Position numbers and translations under genes: made by a program
Shown here: one piece after another, positions 54,241 to 63,876 of the stretch
Layout of the letters: every line of letters begins with the position of its first letter
Position numbering within the stretch: position 1 is the stretch's first letter
Notes under the pieces: generated by a model
The model's database searches: none
The model's input: the letters and a program-made list of their open reading frames with translations, nothing else
What the model was told of the DNA's origin: nothing
Assembly: GCA_030220185.1 (NCBI GenBank)
Contig: JASPKZ010001598.1
Location: 1,756,501 to 1,820,500 of the forward strand
Direction of reading: 5' to 3'
Length of the DNA: 64,000 bases
From: Diploptera punctata
Taxonomy: Eukaryota > Arthropoda > Insecta > Blattodea > Blaberidae

Positions 54241-55039
54241 ATTAGAATTGGGGTTTTGCTGCCCTGAGCCTTCTCTATACTGATGGTGAATAGATGAATT
54301 TCACAATCAAATCCTCCATGGCAACTTCAAAATTCATCTTTGTCTTTATATATATATATTCATCAAAAGGACATATATTCAGAAGAACAAAGAGAAAGTA
54401 ATGAATTTTGGAGTTACTGGAGAGAAGAGATCCTGAAAATTCATCTACCCATCTCTAGATGGAAAGAAACTCATAGACAGCAGAAGATAAAATCAAACAT
54501 TTGAATCTAGTTGAATATGAAGTCAATGGTCTCTTGATATATATCCAGGAAAATTGAATTTATGAGGTGATGTATATATTTCAAATTCTCTCTCTTTTTA
54601 TAATTATTACCTCATATTGTTACTTTCTGTCACTTACTTCATATAACACAACTTGTCTGAAAAATAAAAAAAATTACACACAAAATTACATATGCCTCAA
54701 AGGGAGACGTTAAGTCAGAGATGGCAAGGAATTATTTTCATTAAATCCTTTTAATTTAAGAATAAATTAACTTTAAATTTTAAAAAAAAGTAGATGGAAA
54801 TACAAATGAAAGGCAGAAGAAACCTGGAAAGACCGACCAGATTACTGAATCAAGTTAAAAATAGATTTAGAAAAGAAAATTTATGACTGGGAACAAATCA
54901 GAAAGAGAAAGTGTGGATGGATACAATTGTGTGGAGAAAGCTAAATTTTCTACACAAAAGTAGAGATATGATGATGATAAATGAAGTAGCCATTTTGAAA
55001 ACATGTGACTGTATACTGAAAACAGATATAAAAACTCCA
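54241..55039. other. Unassigned, PLE-like remnants
   Basis: 54380-54470 is a degraded endonuclease tail (EDIYSEEQRESNEFWSYWRE-like) and 54600-54630 a terminal CCTCATATTGTTACTTTC motif; the remainder is unrecognised. Confidence 0.45.
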
Positions 55040-55240
55040 AGCACAACAGGCCTTGAAGACCCTAGGCCTACCAGCCGGCTGCTGGCCTCATGTCCACATG
55101 AGTTAATCACAGAGGTAGACGATCATAAGCCAGTGTAGAGTGACAAGTGGTCAGCACGTCGGGTCCCCCAGCCATTATAGCTGGTCTTCTCAGCCTGGAG
55201 TCACTACTTATTGTAGCTACCCAAATGCCTTACTATGCTG
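55040..55240 (-). mobile_element. SINE-C copy (minus)
   Basis: GGGTCCCCCAGCCATTATAG, CTTCTCAGCCTGGAG and GAGTGACAAGTGGTCAGCAC are complements of the family body. Confidence 0.72.
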
Positions 55241-55311
55241 GTGTACATTAAAATTAACTACTTTAGTACAAATAGATCAACAAATGATTAATAAATTAGA
55301 AAGGTAAGTGA

Positions 55312-55612
55312 TCACACTACAGGCCTTAAGAGGTAATAGGAGGTTAAGGCTCCCACTTTTCTAGACAAACAGCACTTGATGTCGACTGGATTGTCAGCCC
55401 TGCATGATGGCCACCTTCACCCCCAGAAAAATCATCTGGTACTCATTTCTGTTAGAGATCGAGTCAACCCAGGATATGCATCTGGTACTTGTTTCTGTTA
55501 GAGGTTGAGTCAACCATAGGGCCATAGTGCCACCAGAAGGTTTAGATCAGTTTAAAATCTCCTGACTCCGCCGGGACTGGATCCCCTGACCTTCAGACTT
55601 GTAGCATATTGG
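55312..55612 (-). mobile_element. SINE-A copy (minus) with internal duplication
   Basis: Complement of the family at 34077; GGTACTYRTTTCTGTTAGAG occurs twice (55438 and 55485), a partial tandem duplication. The box A end stops at 55612 next to a PLE fragment starting GGAAATAACAATATGAGG (55630). Confidence 0.82.
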
Positions 55613-55785
55613 ATTAATAAATTACAATAGGAAATAACAATATGAGGTTCTTCTTAATAATCATTACAAGTCTTAACATCTTACCTCATAAATTGTTTTC
55701 TTGACGATAATGTGCTAGCATATTGAAACATGTTCTCAAAACACAATTTATGAAAAAAGATGTTAAAATCGCATTAAGGGAAGAT

Positions 55786-56445
55786 TAAAAGGTGATTTTA
55801 GTAAAAAATTCTCAAATTTAGTTTTTTGTACTTTTAAATAGTAAAATATTCTGCACAAATTGATATAAATATTATTGATATATGCTTACTTTAAGTATCT
55901 CAATAAATTTTTAAAAGTAAGGCTGCATCACTAATTTGACACAATGAACATTTTACTACGCACATCCAATACGTCTTCCTCCGAGGAGTGATTTTGGAAA
56001 TAAACAGGATGAAAATCCTACAAATTAAGTTTAAGAAGAAGAAGCAGATCTTACTTAAACCGGTTTTCTCAATAAACTAAAATTTTCATATAAAAGACCC
56101 GTTTTCTCAGAAACTATAAGAGGTAAATTTATGAAAAATTTTAAGCATAATTTTAAGCTTACATCTGTTGATATGGAACCACTTTGGTGCTCTTACAATT
56201 ATTGTTTTTCTTTAAATGAAAACTTGCAAAAATTAAAGAAAATATTGAAGTTTAAAAAAATTATTTCCAAAAGTAAGAAGAAATGTTACTCAAAATGCTT
56301 CAGTAAACTTATTAAACATGTAGCTGAACAGTGTAAAAAAAATCACATTTATACCTCAAATAGTTTCTGAGAAAATGGGTCTCAAAGTTTTACATTTTAA
56401 CATTGTCGGGATAGGGCTTTTAATCTCCCCTTAATTATTATGAGT
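55786..56445. mobile_element. Possible DNA transposon with TTAAGGGGAGATTAAAAG-like TIRs
   Basis: Left TTAAGGGAAGATTAAAAGGT and right complement TTAAGGGGAGATTAAAAGCC enclose ~650 bp. The open frame at 56131 is Lys-rich with no motif. Superfamily not determined. Confidence 0.5.
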
Positions 56446-56646
56446 TAGGTATTTAGACTCACCTCCCTTCAAATATTAAATCACATTAATTATTCAGCAA
56501 ATGATACTTTTTAAAAGCGTATTTCTTTCTTTCTGTCTTGAATTTAAGACAAGACTTATTTAATTAAATTTACAAGACTTAAGAACAATATAGTATAAGA
56601 AATCCATCTATTTTTTTACACCCTATATAGTAAAGTGAAAACTTAC

Positions 56647-56786
56647 CTCTGCTCAATGCCTAAGTGAGCATTGATGGAAGCGTATCTCGCAGTTCCAGTC
56701 AAGTTCTTGTCCTCACGATACACAATATGTTGTCTCGTACGTGTGTCGCGGAATTTCTTGGCCAGTCCAAAGTCAATTAAAAACAA
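56647..56786 (-). CDS. CK1alpha: Casein kinase 1 alpha, internal exon (DFG/activation segment)
   Basis: 140-nt exon joined in phase 0 to the exon at 59078. It encodes [20 protein letters not shown], the DFG Mg-binding motif and activation segment, then [20 protein letters not shown] and GIEQ-S(AG|C). The CK1-specific SIN sequence replaces the usual APE motif. Acceptor TTTCAG|TTG; donor CAGAG|GTAAGT (phase 2). Length is 46 codons plus 2 nt, consistent with the phase of the next exon. No frameshift or stop. Confidence 0.96.
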
Positions 56787-57574
56787 CTGAAATTAAATAA
56801 ACACTACATTTATTGAACTATTATAGGAAATATCACTATGAGGTTTAAGTTAAAATTTAACATAACATTTTTTTACCAACTCATAACCTGTCTTTTAATT
56901 AGACCAATTACATGTAAGCACTAGGGTTAATATTTTTCTTCTTCATTACGTGTATCCAGCCGCAGCTGATGACATGAATCAATTGCCTACTCATGCTGTA
57001 AGTTGCAATGGGGCTGCATTTGAACATGCAGCTTAGCCTATGTGGACATTCAAGGTGAGTGTCCATGAGGTTAAAAGAAAGAGATATAGGAAAGACAGAA
57101 ATGAACCCTTTGGCCTCAAATACTCTAATAGCACTAAGGATTTAGAAACTAGAATTAGAAGACAGAACATGAGGTGAGGCAAAAAGAATTTTATTTTAAA
57201 TTTACCAAAATTGCCAAAAAAACCTTTTAACTCAAGGTCCACATTCTATACCTGACACGGCTAGACAATTCAATTGTATACGTGTGTTCAAGTGCCACTT
57301 ACTGCACTTTTTGTAAGTTGAGTTCCATGCTAGGCAGATTGATGATGTCAATGTGATTTATTTTCAATTTATGCATGACTTCAGCAGAACAATTTAAGTA
57401 GGCGAATTGTTGTTTTATTATAAATTTAACGTTCCTCACTGAAGGACAAGTTATATTTGAAGAGAAAAATATATTATATTTAAAGACAAAAATTACACGC
57501 TCTGATTGGGGCTTGAACCCAGGTCCTTTCGCACTCTACAGTTTTCTCTTCAAATATAATTTATCCATTAAATA
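56787..57574. other. CK1-alpha intron, mixed repeat remnants
   Basis: PLE-terminal-like ATCACTATGAGGTTTAAG at about 56829, GAAGACAGAACATGAGGTGAGG at about 57159, and a truncated minus tRNA-like (57496-57540). No coding sequence. Confidence 0.45.
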
Positions 57575-57960
57575 AAATATATGTAGGAAATAACACTATG
57601 AGGTTTATTTTAATTATATTTGAGTTGTATTTTTTGATTCACCTCACATTTATTGATTTTTATCGAGGTTTCATCGCTAACTTCACGACATTCTCGATGC
57701 CACACAACTGCCGTCTTGCGGTTGTCCCTCCTGCAAATTGATTCTGCACTCTCTGTTGGCTGACTAATGAGGGGTTTGATTTGGAAGTTCATCGGTAAGC
57801 CAACAGAGAGCGCAGAAATCAAAATGCAGGTGGGACAACCACAAGACGTTAGTTGTGTGGCATCGAGAATGTTGTGAAGTTAGCGACGAAACCTAAGTCT
57901 GCATAAAAATCAAGAAATATGAGGTGAGTCAAAAAAACACAACTCAAATATAATTAATAA
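57575..57960. repeat. Penelope-type foldback in CK1-alpha intron
   Basis: Starts GGAAATAACACTATGAGG; arms CACCTCACATTTATTGATTTT / AAAATCAAGAAATATGAGGTG, center near 57770. The right arm keeps GAGAAT-GTTGT...GCGAC-GAAA-CCTAAG-TC-TGC, a decayed hammerhead-like core. Confidence 0.85.
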
Positions 57961-57989
57961 TTTATCCATCATTGATATGTATGATATGA

Positions 57990-58290
57990 ATAATAAAAAC
58001 AGAAAAATATATGCCTAGACTGGGGTTCGAACCCAGACCTCTAGTTTTATACGCTAATACTCTGCACTGAGCTATCCTAGGCCTCCAATCTAAACGCAAT
58101 TTTTTCTCTTATACATTTGAATTCTCAAGAGTGCTAAAAGCTAAGAACCATTGTTGGTTGGTTGGTTGGTATCTAATGTCGAGCACTTGATAATGAAATC
58201 ATTCGCTCTTGAGAACCATTGTTTGATAGGCAAAAGCTCTTGGGTTCAAACTACAGTAAAGGCTATATTTTTCTCTTCAAATATAATTTG
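57990..58290. repeat. tRNA-like element interrupted by a 58-bp LINE stub
   Basis: Minus tRNA-like 58013-58082 (box B complement GGGGTTCGAACCC) and a partial plus module 58222-58262 (GGGTTCAAAC). AGAACCATTG at 58144-58153 and 58212-58221 flanks the LINE stub. Confidence 0.78.
58154..58211 (-). mobile_element. 58-bp LINE 3' stub with 10-bp TSD
   Basis: TTGGTTGGTTGGTTGG then ATCTAATGTCGAGCACTTGA, the last bases of the RNase H LINE (compare 2531-2580), between AGAACCATTG repeats. Confidence 0.88.
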
Positions 58291-58426
58291 TCCTTCAGTG
58301 AGATATGTTAAATTTATTTTAAAAAATTGAATCAGAAACTTAGCATTTGTAAAGTAACATAACGAAAGTTAACCTAACGATATAAACAAACCTAAGCAAA
58401 AACAGATATCTTAATTTTTTTATTCA

Positions 58427-58803
58427 ATGCCCCAGATTTGTCATCATTTTGACATTTTCTGGTGTTCTCCTAGCATTGGCAATTTGTAACCACTTCTGAG
58501 GTTAGGTAACCTGGAAAGTGGGGTTACGCTGCCCCAATGATGATGGGTTGATGATTATGATAGTGGTGTGCCAGGAGAGTTCTTAATCCTAAACTTAATC
58601 TAAGGTGAATACGAATGATGATGATTATGATGGCCATATGATGTTCGGGGACCTTTTGGGCCTTAAAGTTTCCTGATATTTCTCTTACAGGTGAGGAAAA
58701 ACCTGAAAAAACCTCGCCAAGGAAACTTGTCCCAGCTGGAATCAAACCCAGATCCACTGCATGGCAAGGCAGCATGCTACCTCGAGACCACAGCTGTGGA
58801 TAC
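58427..58803 (-). mobile_element. Chimeric SINE: B head fused to D tail
   Basis: 58608-58803 is the complement of the SINE-B head (CTCGAGGTAGCATGCTGCC, CTGTAAGAGAAATATC), while 58427-58607 matches SINE-D (AATGCCCCAGATTTGTC, GCCAGGAGAGTTCTTAA). Confidence 0.72.
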
Positions 58804-59077
58804 ATCTTAACAATATAGTAGTTAATGTTAATTGCTGAAATTGTGTGTTCCCAAAATCACATGATTTAATTACGTATGATATAATACCAGAGTATGTTGG
58901 TAGCTTTCACAATAGAAGAATCAATAAAAAATTAAATAGCTTGTAATCTGTCCCCCGTTGTAACATGCATCTCATGACATTTGTGCTAGAATAGCCAAAT
59001 ACTGTAATGCAACTTTTCTTTTCTTTTTTCCCCTAATTCTTAAAATAGTATATCATACATTAGTAAGATCTACTCAC

Positions 59078-59303
59078 CTTATTACAATGCCTGCCAATGC
59101 CCATTAGAAAATTGTCAGGTTTGATATCTCTGTGGATGAAACTCTTGCAGTGAACATATTCAATGCGGCCAATCATCTGATCTGCCAACATGAGAACTGT
59201 TTTGATGGTGAAGCGACGTGAACAGAAGTTGAACAAATCCTCGAGGGATGGGCCAAGTAAATCCATAACCAGGACATTGTATTCTCTTTCTTGACCGTAC
59301 CAT
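59078..59303 (-). CDS. CK1alpha: Casein kinase 1 alpha, internal exon (kinase N-lobe/C-lobe hinge to catalytic loop)
   Basis: Serine/threonine kinase of the CK1 family; in animals CK1 alpha phosphorylates beta-catenin/Armadillo and Hedgehog-pathway substrates. The 226-nt exon reads [21 protein letters not shown], then FNFCSRR and the catalytic-loop motif [14 protein letters not shown] (catalytic Asp in HRD) and ends at GIGRHCNK. Acceptor is TTTATAG|A (phase 2: the A completes an Arg codon) and donor AAG|GTGAGT at 59077-59072 (phase 0). By comparison with vertebrate CK1 alpha it starts at about residue 77, so the glycine loop and the ATP-binding Lys are upstream. I found no matching exon between 59304 and 64000. 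Near-complete identity to the conserved family makes the assignment secure; CK1 alpha is preferred over delta/epsilon because of this exon and the short tail of the last exon. Confidence 0.96.
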
Positions 59304-59394
59304 CTATAAATAATAAACGTGTGTTTAAATTCAATGCATTTAAATAAAATGTTAAGCATTAGTAGCAGGCTAAGCTATTAATAAAATTAAAACG

Positions 59395-60140
59395 AGTCGT
59401 ACATCATCTCATCTCATGAACTCGTATTCTTCACAGCACAGGACCATGATTTCAGGAACAGTTTGATCTTTAGCTATCTTTTCGACAAGATGGCTGAAGA
59501 TAATAAAGATTTTATTTAACATTTTCCAATACTGTTATTTTAATACAGTTCCAATAATGGATCATATTATAATATTATAATGATATTGTGAAAAAAAAAA
59601 TGAATGTCTGAACCAGGAATCGAACCATTGACCTCTAGTTCTATGTACTAGTGTGCAGCCCACTACACCATTCTAGACCTGGGACAAACATTAACAATTC
59701 TTTCCACGTATACAAATCTATAATTCATTATAATATTATAATATGATCCATTATTGGAACTGTGTTATAATAACAGTATTGGAAAATGTTAAATAACATT
59801 GTTTACTGCTTATAAAAGTGGTGGTGTCAAAATTCTCAAATATAGATACTTCTAAACGAAGTCGGCCGTTGGCAATGGTAGTGAAACATACCTGACAGCG
59901 GACGAAACGAGAATTATAGATTTGTATATGTGGAAAGAATTGTTAATGTTTGTGCCAAGTCTAGAATGGTGTAGTGGGCTGCACACTATTACGTAGAACT
60001 AGAGGTCCATGGTTTGATTCCTTTTTTCAGACAATTTTTCTTTTCACAATATCATTATAATAATACAGATTGTTCCTGAAACCACAGATCTGTGCTGTGA
60101 AGAAGACATAATATATGAGATGAAATGATTTACGACTTTT
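59395..60140. repeat. PLE-like foldback enclosing a tRNA-like palindrome
   Basis: Outer arms TCATCTCATCTCATGAAC...TTCACAGCACAG / CTGTGCTGTGAAG...ATGAGATGA. Inner arms ATTTTCCAATACTGTTATTTT (59521) / ATAACAGTATTGGAAAATGT (59773). tRNA-like modules: minus 59606-59678 and plus 59960-60033, loop ATA/GTA-type, box B weakened in the plus copy. Confidence 0.8.
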
Positions 60141-60147
60141 TTTTTCA

Positions 60148-60443
60148 ATGCCCCAGGTTGTCATTTCAACATTTCTGGTGTTCTCTCCTGGCATTGGCGT
60201 AATTGTAACCCACTTCTGAAGTTGGAGCGCCTAGAAGGCGGAGTTACGTTACCCTGATGATATGATAGGTGATGAATGATAACGAAGTGCCAGGAGAGTT
60301 CTTAACCTATTTTTTTATGACCATGGACAACTACAGGATTAATTCCCTTTGAGGAAAAACTCCTATGGTTTGACCGGGAATTGAACCTGGGACCTCATGA
60401 ACAGTAACCAGGAACACTGACCACTAACCCATGAGGCCAGTCA
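60148..60443 (-). mobile_element. SINE-D, full-length with tRNA head
   Basis: The minus strand starts with GGCCTCATGGGTTAGTGGTC (box A) and CCAGGTTCAATTCCC (box B), then GAGTTTTTCCTCAAAG, CTCTCCTGGCACTTCG and ends GACAACCTGGGGCATTG. Confidence 0.85.
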
Positions 60444-60514
60444 TATGACTCATTTTAATTTTATTAATTTAAAAGCCTCATAATCTAAATTCCCATCATA
60501 TGTTTCATGAAGGC

Positions 60515-61135
60515 ATCCACTGCAGAGAAAAATTGTAACCTGCTATATTGAGATTTCTGATGATCTGTCTACTCTGTAATATTTCTTTGTTAGCAGGAGA
60601 TGCTAGGTAATTTGCTGTTGCAGATATGGCTGCCTTAGAATCGCTTAAGATGACAGCATTCAGAAACCCAGAAAGGAACCCACATCCTTCAGACATCACC
60701 GAACATTATATCTTACTCTAGAGCAGCTATGAACACCCGCTTCAGAGTAAGAGAAGCCTTCAGAACCTTCCTAGAGCTCCAAATGACTGACAAACCTTGG
60801 AAAGCATACATCCAAACCACACTGCCAGATTGGTCCAGAAGAGTAACCGTTTCATCATTCCGTACTGCAACAGGACACGACTGCCTAGGTAAACACCTTC
60901 ATCGCCTCGGTCTTCTACCAACTCAACAATGTATCCTCTGCAACACTATGGGAGATATGGATGCTGATCACATCCGAACTTGCCCGACCCTAACAACCAG
61001 CAGTTTCGTGGACAGATACTGGGAAGCCAGGAAAAAGATGATGAACATTTTATAATCTTTCTTGTTATTGTTTGTTTTCCTCAGACATTACTAGCTAATG
61101 AAAAATGTCAAAAGCCACTGCATTTAAATAAATAA
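60515..61135 (+). mobile_element. LINE (RNase H type) with 5' inversion and 15-bp TSD
   Basis: ATGTTTCATGAAGGC at 60500-60514 and 61136-61150 is a perfect duplication. 60515 to ~60660 encodes RNase H in minus orientation (FLNAVILSDSKAAISATANY ... FSLQWMPS); ~60665-61053 encodes the following part in plus orientation: GTHILQTSPNIISYSRAAMN, RTATGHDCLGKHLHRLGLLP, CILCNTMGDMDADHIRTC. Classic twin priming. Tail ends (AAATAAATA). Confidence 0.93.
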
Positions 61136-61299
61136 ATGTTTCATGAAGGCTAAGCTATTTCTAAACACATACAAAAAGAAGAAATGACGCAAACAAGGAG
61201 AGAAACCAGGAATGTCGAAAGACAAACCTGGGGCATTTGAAAAAAAAAAAAACAAAATGATGTTTTTATTATTGATTTAACATTTCTCACTGAAAGATA

Positions 61300-61390
61300 A
61301 ATTATATTTGAAGAGAAAAATTTTCGCCTAGACCGAGGCTCAAACCCGGGACCTTTGGCTTGCCGGGCCAAATGCTCTACCAACTGACCT
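61300..61390 (-). repeat. Truncated tRNA-like module
   Basis: GAAGAGAAAAATTTTCGCCTAGACC followed by GGCTCAAACCCGGGACC, cut at CCAACTGA by the next PLE. Confidence 0.7.
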
Positions 61391-61760
61391 GGTCAGAAAA
61401 ACATAGAATAGAAACCAAAACAAAATTACTTAAACAATTGGAAAAACCGAAGGAACTCACAATTTGGGAAAAAATTTACATATGCAAGAATGAAAATACA
61501 ACTATGAATTTTGAAATACCCGGTTATAAGGAGAGAGGACTGATTTGGAAGTTCGTCGGTCAGCCATCAGATGGCACGGAGGTCAGTTTGCAGGATAGAA
61601 GGCACTCGGACGTCAGTTGTGAACGTGACGCAGCATTGAGAATGTCACAAATGATGTGACGAAACCCTAGGTTTGCGAGGAGTTATGAAGTATGAGGTGA
61701 GTGAAATAAAAAATAACAATATTACAAAACCTCATAGTGTTATTTCCTATCTATATAACT
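61391..61760 (+). mobile_element. Penelope-like element 3' end (endonuclease C-terminus)
   Basis: WSEKHRIETKTKLLKQLEKP, KELTIWEKIYICKNEN and FVGQPSDGTEVSLQDRRHSD match the minus-strand copy at 50412-50640 almost exactly. Ends CCTCATAGTGTTATTTCCT at 61732. Decayed hammerhead-like core at 61632-61677 (TTGAGAA, T, GTCACA-AATGA-TGTGAC, GAAA, CCCTAGG, TT, stem I GCA/TGC). Confidence 0.9.
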
Positions 61761-61799
61761 TAATTATAATTTAGTTGTTTGTTAATTTAGTTTATGATG

Positions 61800-62420
61800 T
61801 GAGATATTTTAGATTTAGTGCCCTTTTTATCAAAAGGTCAGCAATTTTGTTTCTATGTAGTTCACAATGTGCAGGTATCCATTACAGTCTAACGTTTTTT
61901 GTTGAATGATCTTAGTGTTTTAATTTTAGCTTCAATGTCATATAATTTTCTGTTGGAAGTGAAACTGTAAACTGAGATAGCTTGGATAGCAGCAGATGAG
62001 TCACTGAGTATAACTGCATTTGAAAACTCTTTTACTGTATACAGCAGTTGGGTGAGTGCCATATCTGTAGCATGCAGTTCTCCATCACAATGTATTGAAT
62101 TACTTCCTGCAAAAACATACAAACTGAACAGTTTATAATATAACCCAGCTCCAGCACTTCCTTCTTTGTCAAGTAACAAGACGAGCAGTTATTCCTTTCT
62201 GTATTCATTCTATAATTAATTTAATTTTAATTGTATTTAATTTTATTGTATTATTAGATATTATTTTCATTATTATTCAATTTGACAGATAATTTATTGT
62301 TTAGTATGTACTATTATTGTAATTTTTTGTATTTACATGTAACATATGTTTGTCCTGGTGAGTGGAAGAGGCCACATGGCCTTAACTCCACCAGGCTAAA
62401 TAAATCTATTCTATTCTATT
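61800..62420. mobile_element. LINE relic: inverted RNase H plus direct 3' tail
   Basis: Minus orientation to ~62195: NSIHCDGELHATDMALTQLL, NAVILSDSSAAIQAI and, frame-shifted, WIPAHCELHRNKIADLL. Plus orientation after that: a 3' end GTGAGTGGAAGAGGCCACAT...AACTCCACCAGGCTAAATAA with a (TTCTA)n tail, typical of insect LINEs. Orientation change inside one copy suggests another 5' inversion, but no TSD was found. Confidence 0.65.
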
Positions 62421-62469
62421 CTAAGACATTGATATCAGTGAAATAAAGAATATGATTTTTATCAGACGA

Positions 62470-62910
62470 TAAATTCTATCTTCAAGCCACAGTTAGTCCA
62501 AAAGCATTCAAGACTGAAAGTGTATAAAACACTGGCTCTTCCAACTCTTTTGTATGGTAGCGAAGTATGGACGTTGAAACAGAAGGATATACAGAGACTT
62601 AGATCTGCTGAAATGAGATATCTTCGGAGGACTGCAGGATACACACTACTAGATCACAAAAAAAATGAAGACATCTTAGAAGAATTACACATGGAATCTT
62701 TAGAAAACAAAATTTCTGATTATAAGTCAAGATGGATACAACATGTTCATCGAATGGAAGATCACAGAATACCCAAACTAATGTTAAGATATCAACCTGC
62801 AGGAAGAAGAAGACCAGGACGTCCACTCAAAAGACTTCTGGATGGTGTTTCTCTTGAGGCCGAAACAGGTCAACAAATGGCCTAAATTCGTGAATGTACT
62901 ATGATGATGA
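62470..62910 (+). mobile_element. LINE 3' fragment flanked by a 58-bp duplication
   Basis: The frame gives VYKTLALPTLLYGSEVWTLK, AEMRYLRRTAGYTLLDHKKN, RWIQHVHRMEDHRIPKLMLR and PAGRRRPGRPLKRLLDGVSL, ending ATGATGATGA. The 58 bases at 62412-62469 recur at 62911-62968 with one mismatch. Confidence 0.93.
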
Positions 62911-63091
62911 TATTCTATTCTAAGACATTGATATCAGTGAAAAAAAGAATATGATTTTTATCAGACGAAATAATGATTGTAGAGACCATTACTTTATTGT
63001 AATGAGATTTACTATAAAATATCAATCAACCAGAATCAATAAAATAAACTTTCCTGAGATGTCAGGGCACATATAAATGTATGTATGTATG

Positions 63092-63097
<6 letters not shown>

Positions 63098-63138
<41 letters not shown>
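63098..63138 (+). repeat. (TA)n microsatellite next to mariner-like element
   Basis: About 20 TA repeats ending at the TA target of the element starting at 63140; shorter TA runs follow it (63819-63850). Confidence 0.95.
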
Positions 63139-63139
<1 letters not shown>

Positions 63140-63141
<2 letters not shown>

Positions 63142-63816
63142 GGACTTCCAATATAAACCCGGACCGGCTTCACAGGGTTTCACCCGTCAGGCAGCACTCT
63201 CTCCTCATCCGCATTTCACTCTGCCAGCCGCTCGTCCTTGAACTAGTCAGTTTACTATCGTTCGACAAGATGAGACGTCAGCTGACATTAGAGCAGCGCA
63301 TTTATGTGTGTAAATGTTATTATAAATACGAATCAGCTCGTCGCGTTCGCGAGGAATTTATTCGGAACTTCCCTGAACAATTACCTCCTTCCAGATCGAC
63401 AATCCACGATCTTGTGACTAAATTTGAGACCACTAGTTCAGTACAAAATAAGAAACACACGCGAAGGCATACGGTTCTCACCGAAGAAAAATTAGACGAA
63501 ATTGGCGAAAATTTGGAACGTTCACCACAAAAATCATTACCGAAATTAGCACAACAAGTTGGGATTTCAGTATCTTCTGCACATACAGCAACAAAATTGT
63601 TAAAACTCAAACCTTACAAGTGTACACATGTTCATTGTCTAAACCAATGTGATTCCATAGCACGTGTGCGGGAGGACAACATTTCCAGCATTTTCTATAA
63701 GGTAAGAAACAGTTCAAGGATGGGTGGCAGGCAGGGTGAATTGCGGGAGGAAGAGACAGCACTGCGTGCTGGGTGAAACTCCGTGAGGCCGGTCCGGTTT
63801 TATATTGGAAGCCCGT
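63140..63816 (+). mobile_element. Mariner-like element, transposase N-terminus retained, core deleted
   Basis: TIR CCGGACTTCCAATATAAACC, right end complement CGGGCTTCCAATATAAAACC, TA on both sides. Encodes MRRQLTLEQRIYVCKCYYKY, REEFIRNFPEQLPPSRSTIH and LTEEKLDEIGENLERSPQKS, ISVSSAHTATKLLKLKPYK: a paired helix-turn-helix DNA-binding domain. The frame then jumps to REDNISSIFYKV; the DDE catalytic core is gone. Sister copy at 28308-28984. Confidence 0.93.
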
Positions 63817-63876
63817 TATATATGTATATATATATATATGTATATATATGTTATATTGCAGATTTTTGCAGATATT

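Noticed and set aside
63272..63776. Intact transposase gene
   Set aside because: The 5' part is a good helix-turn-helix domain, but the frame jumps to terminal sequence and lacks the DDE catalytic core.
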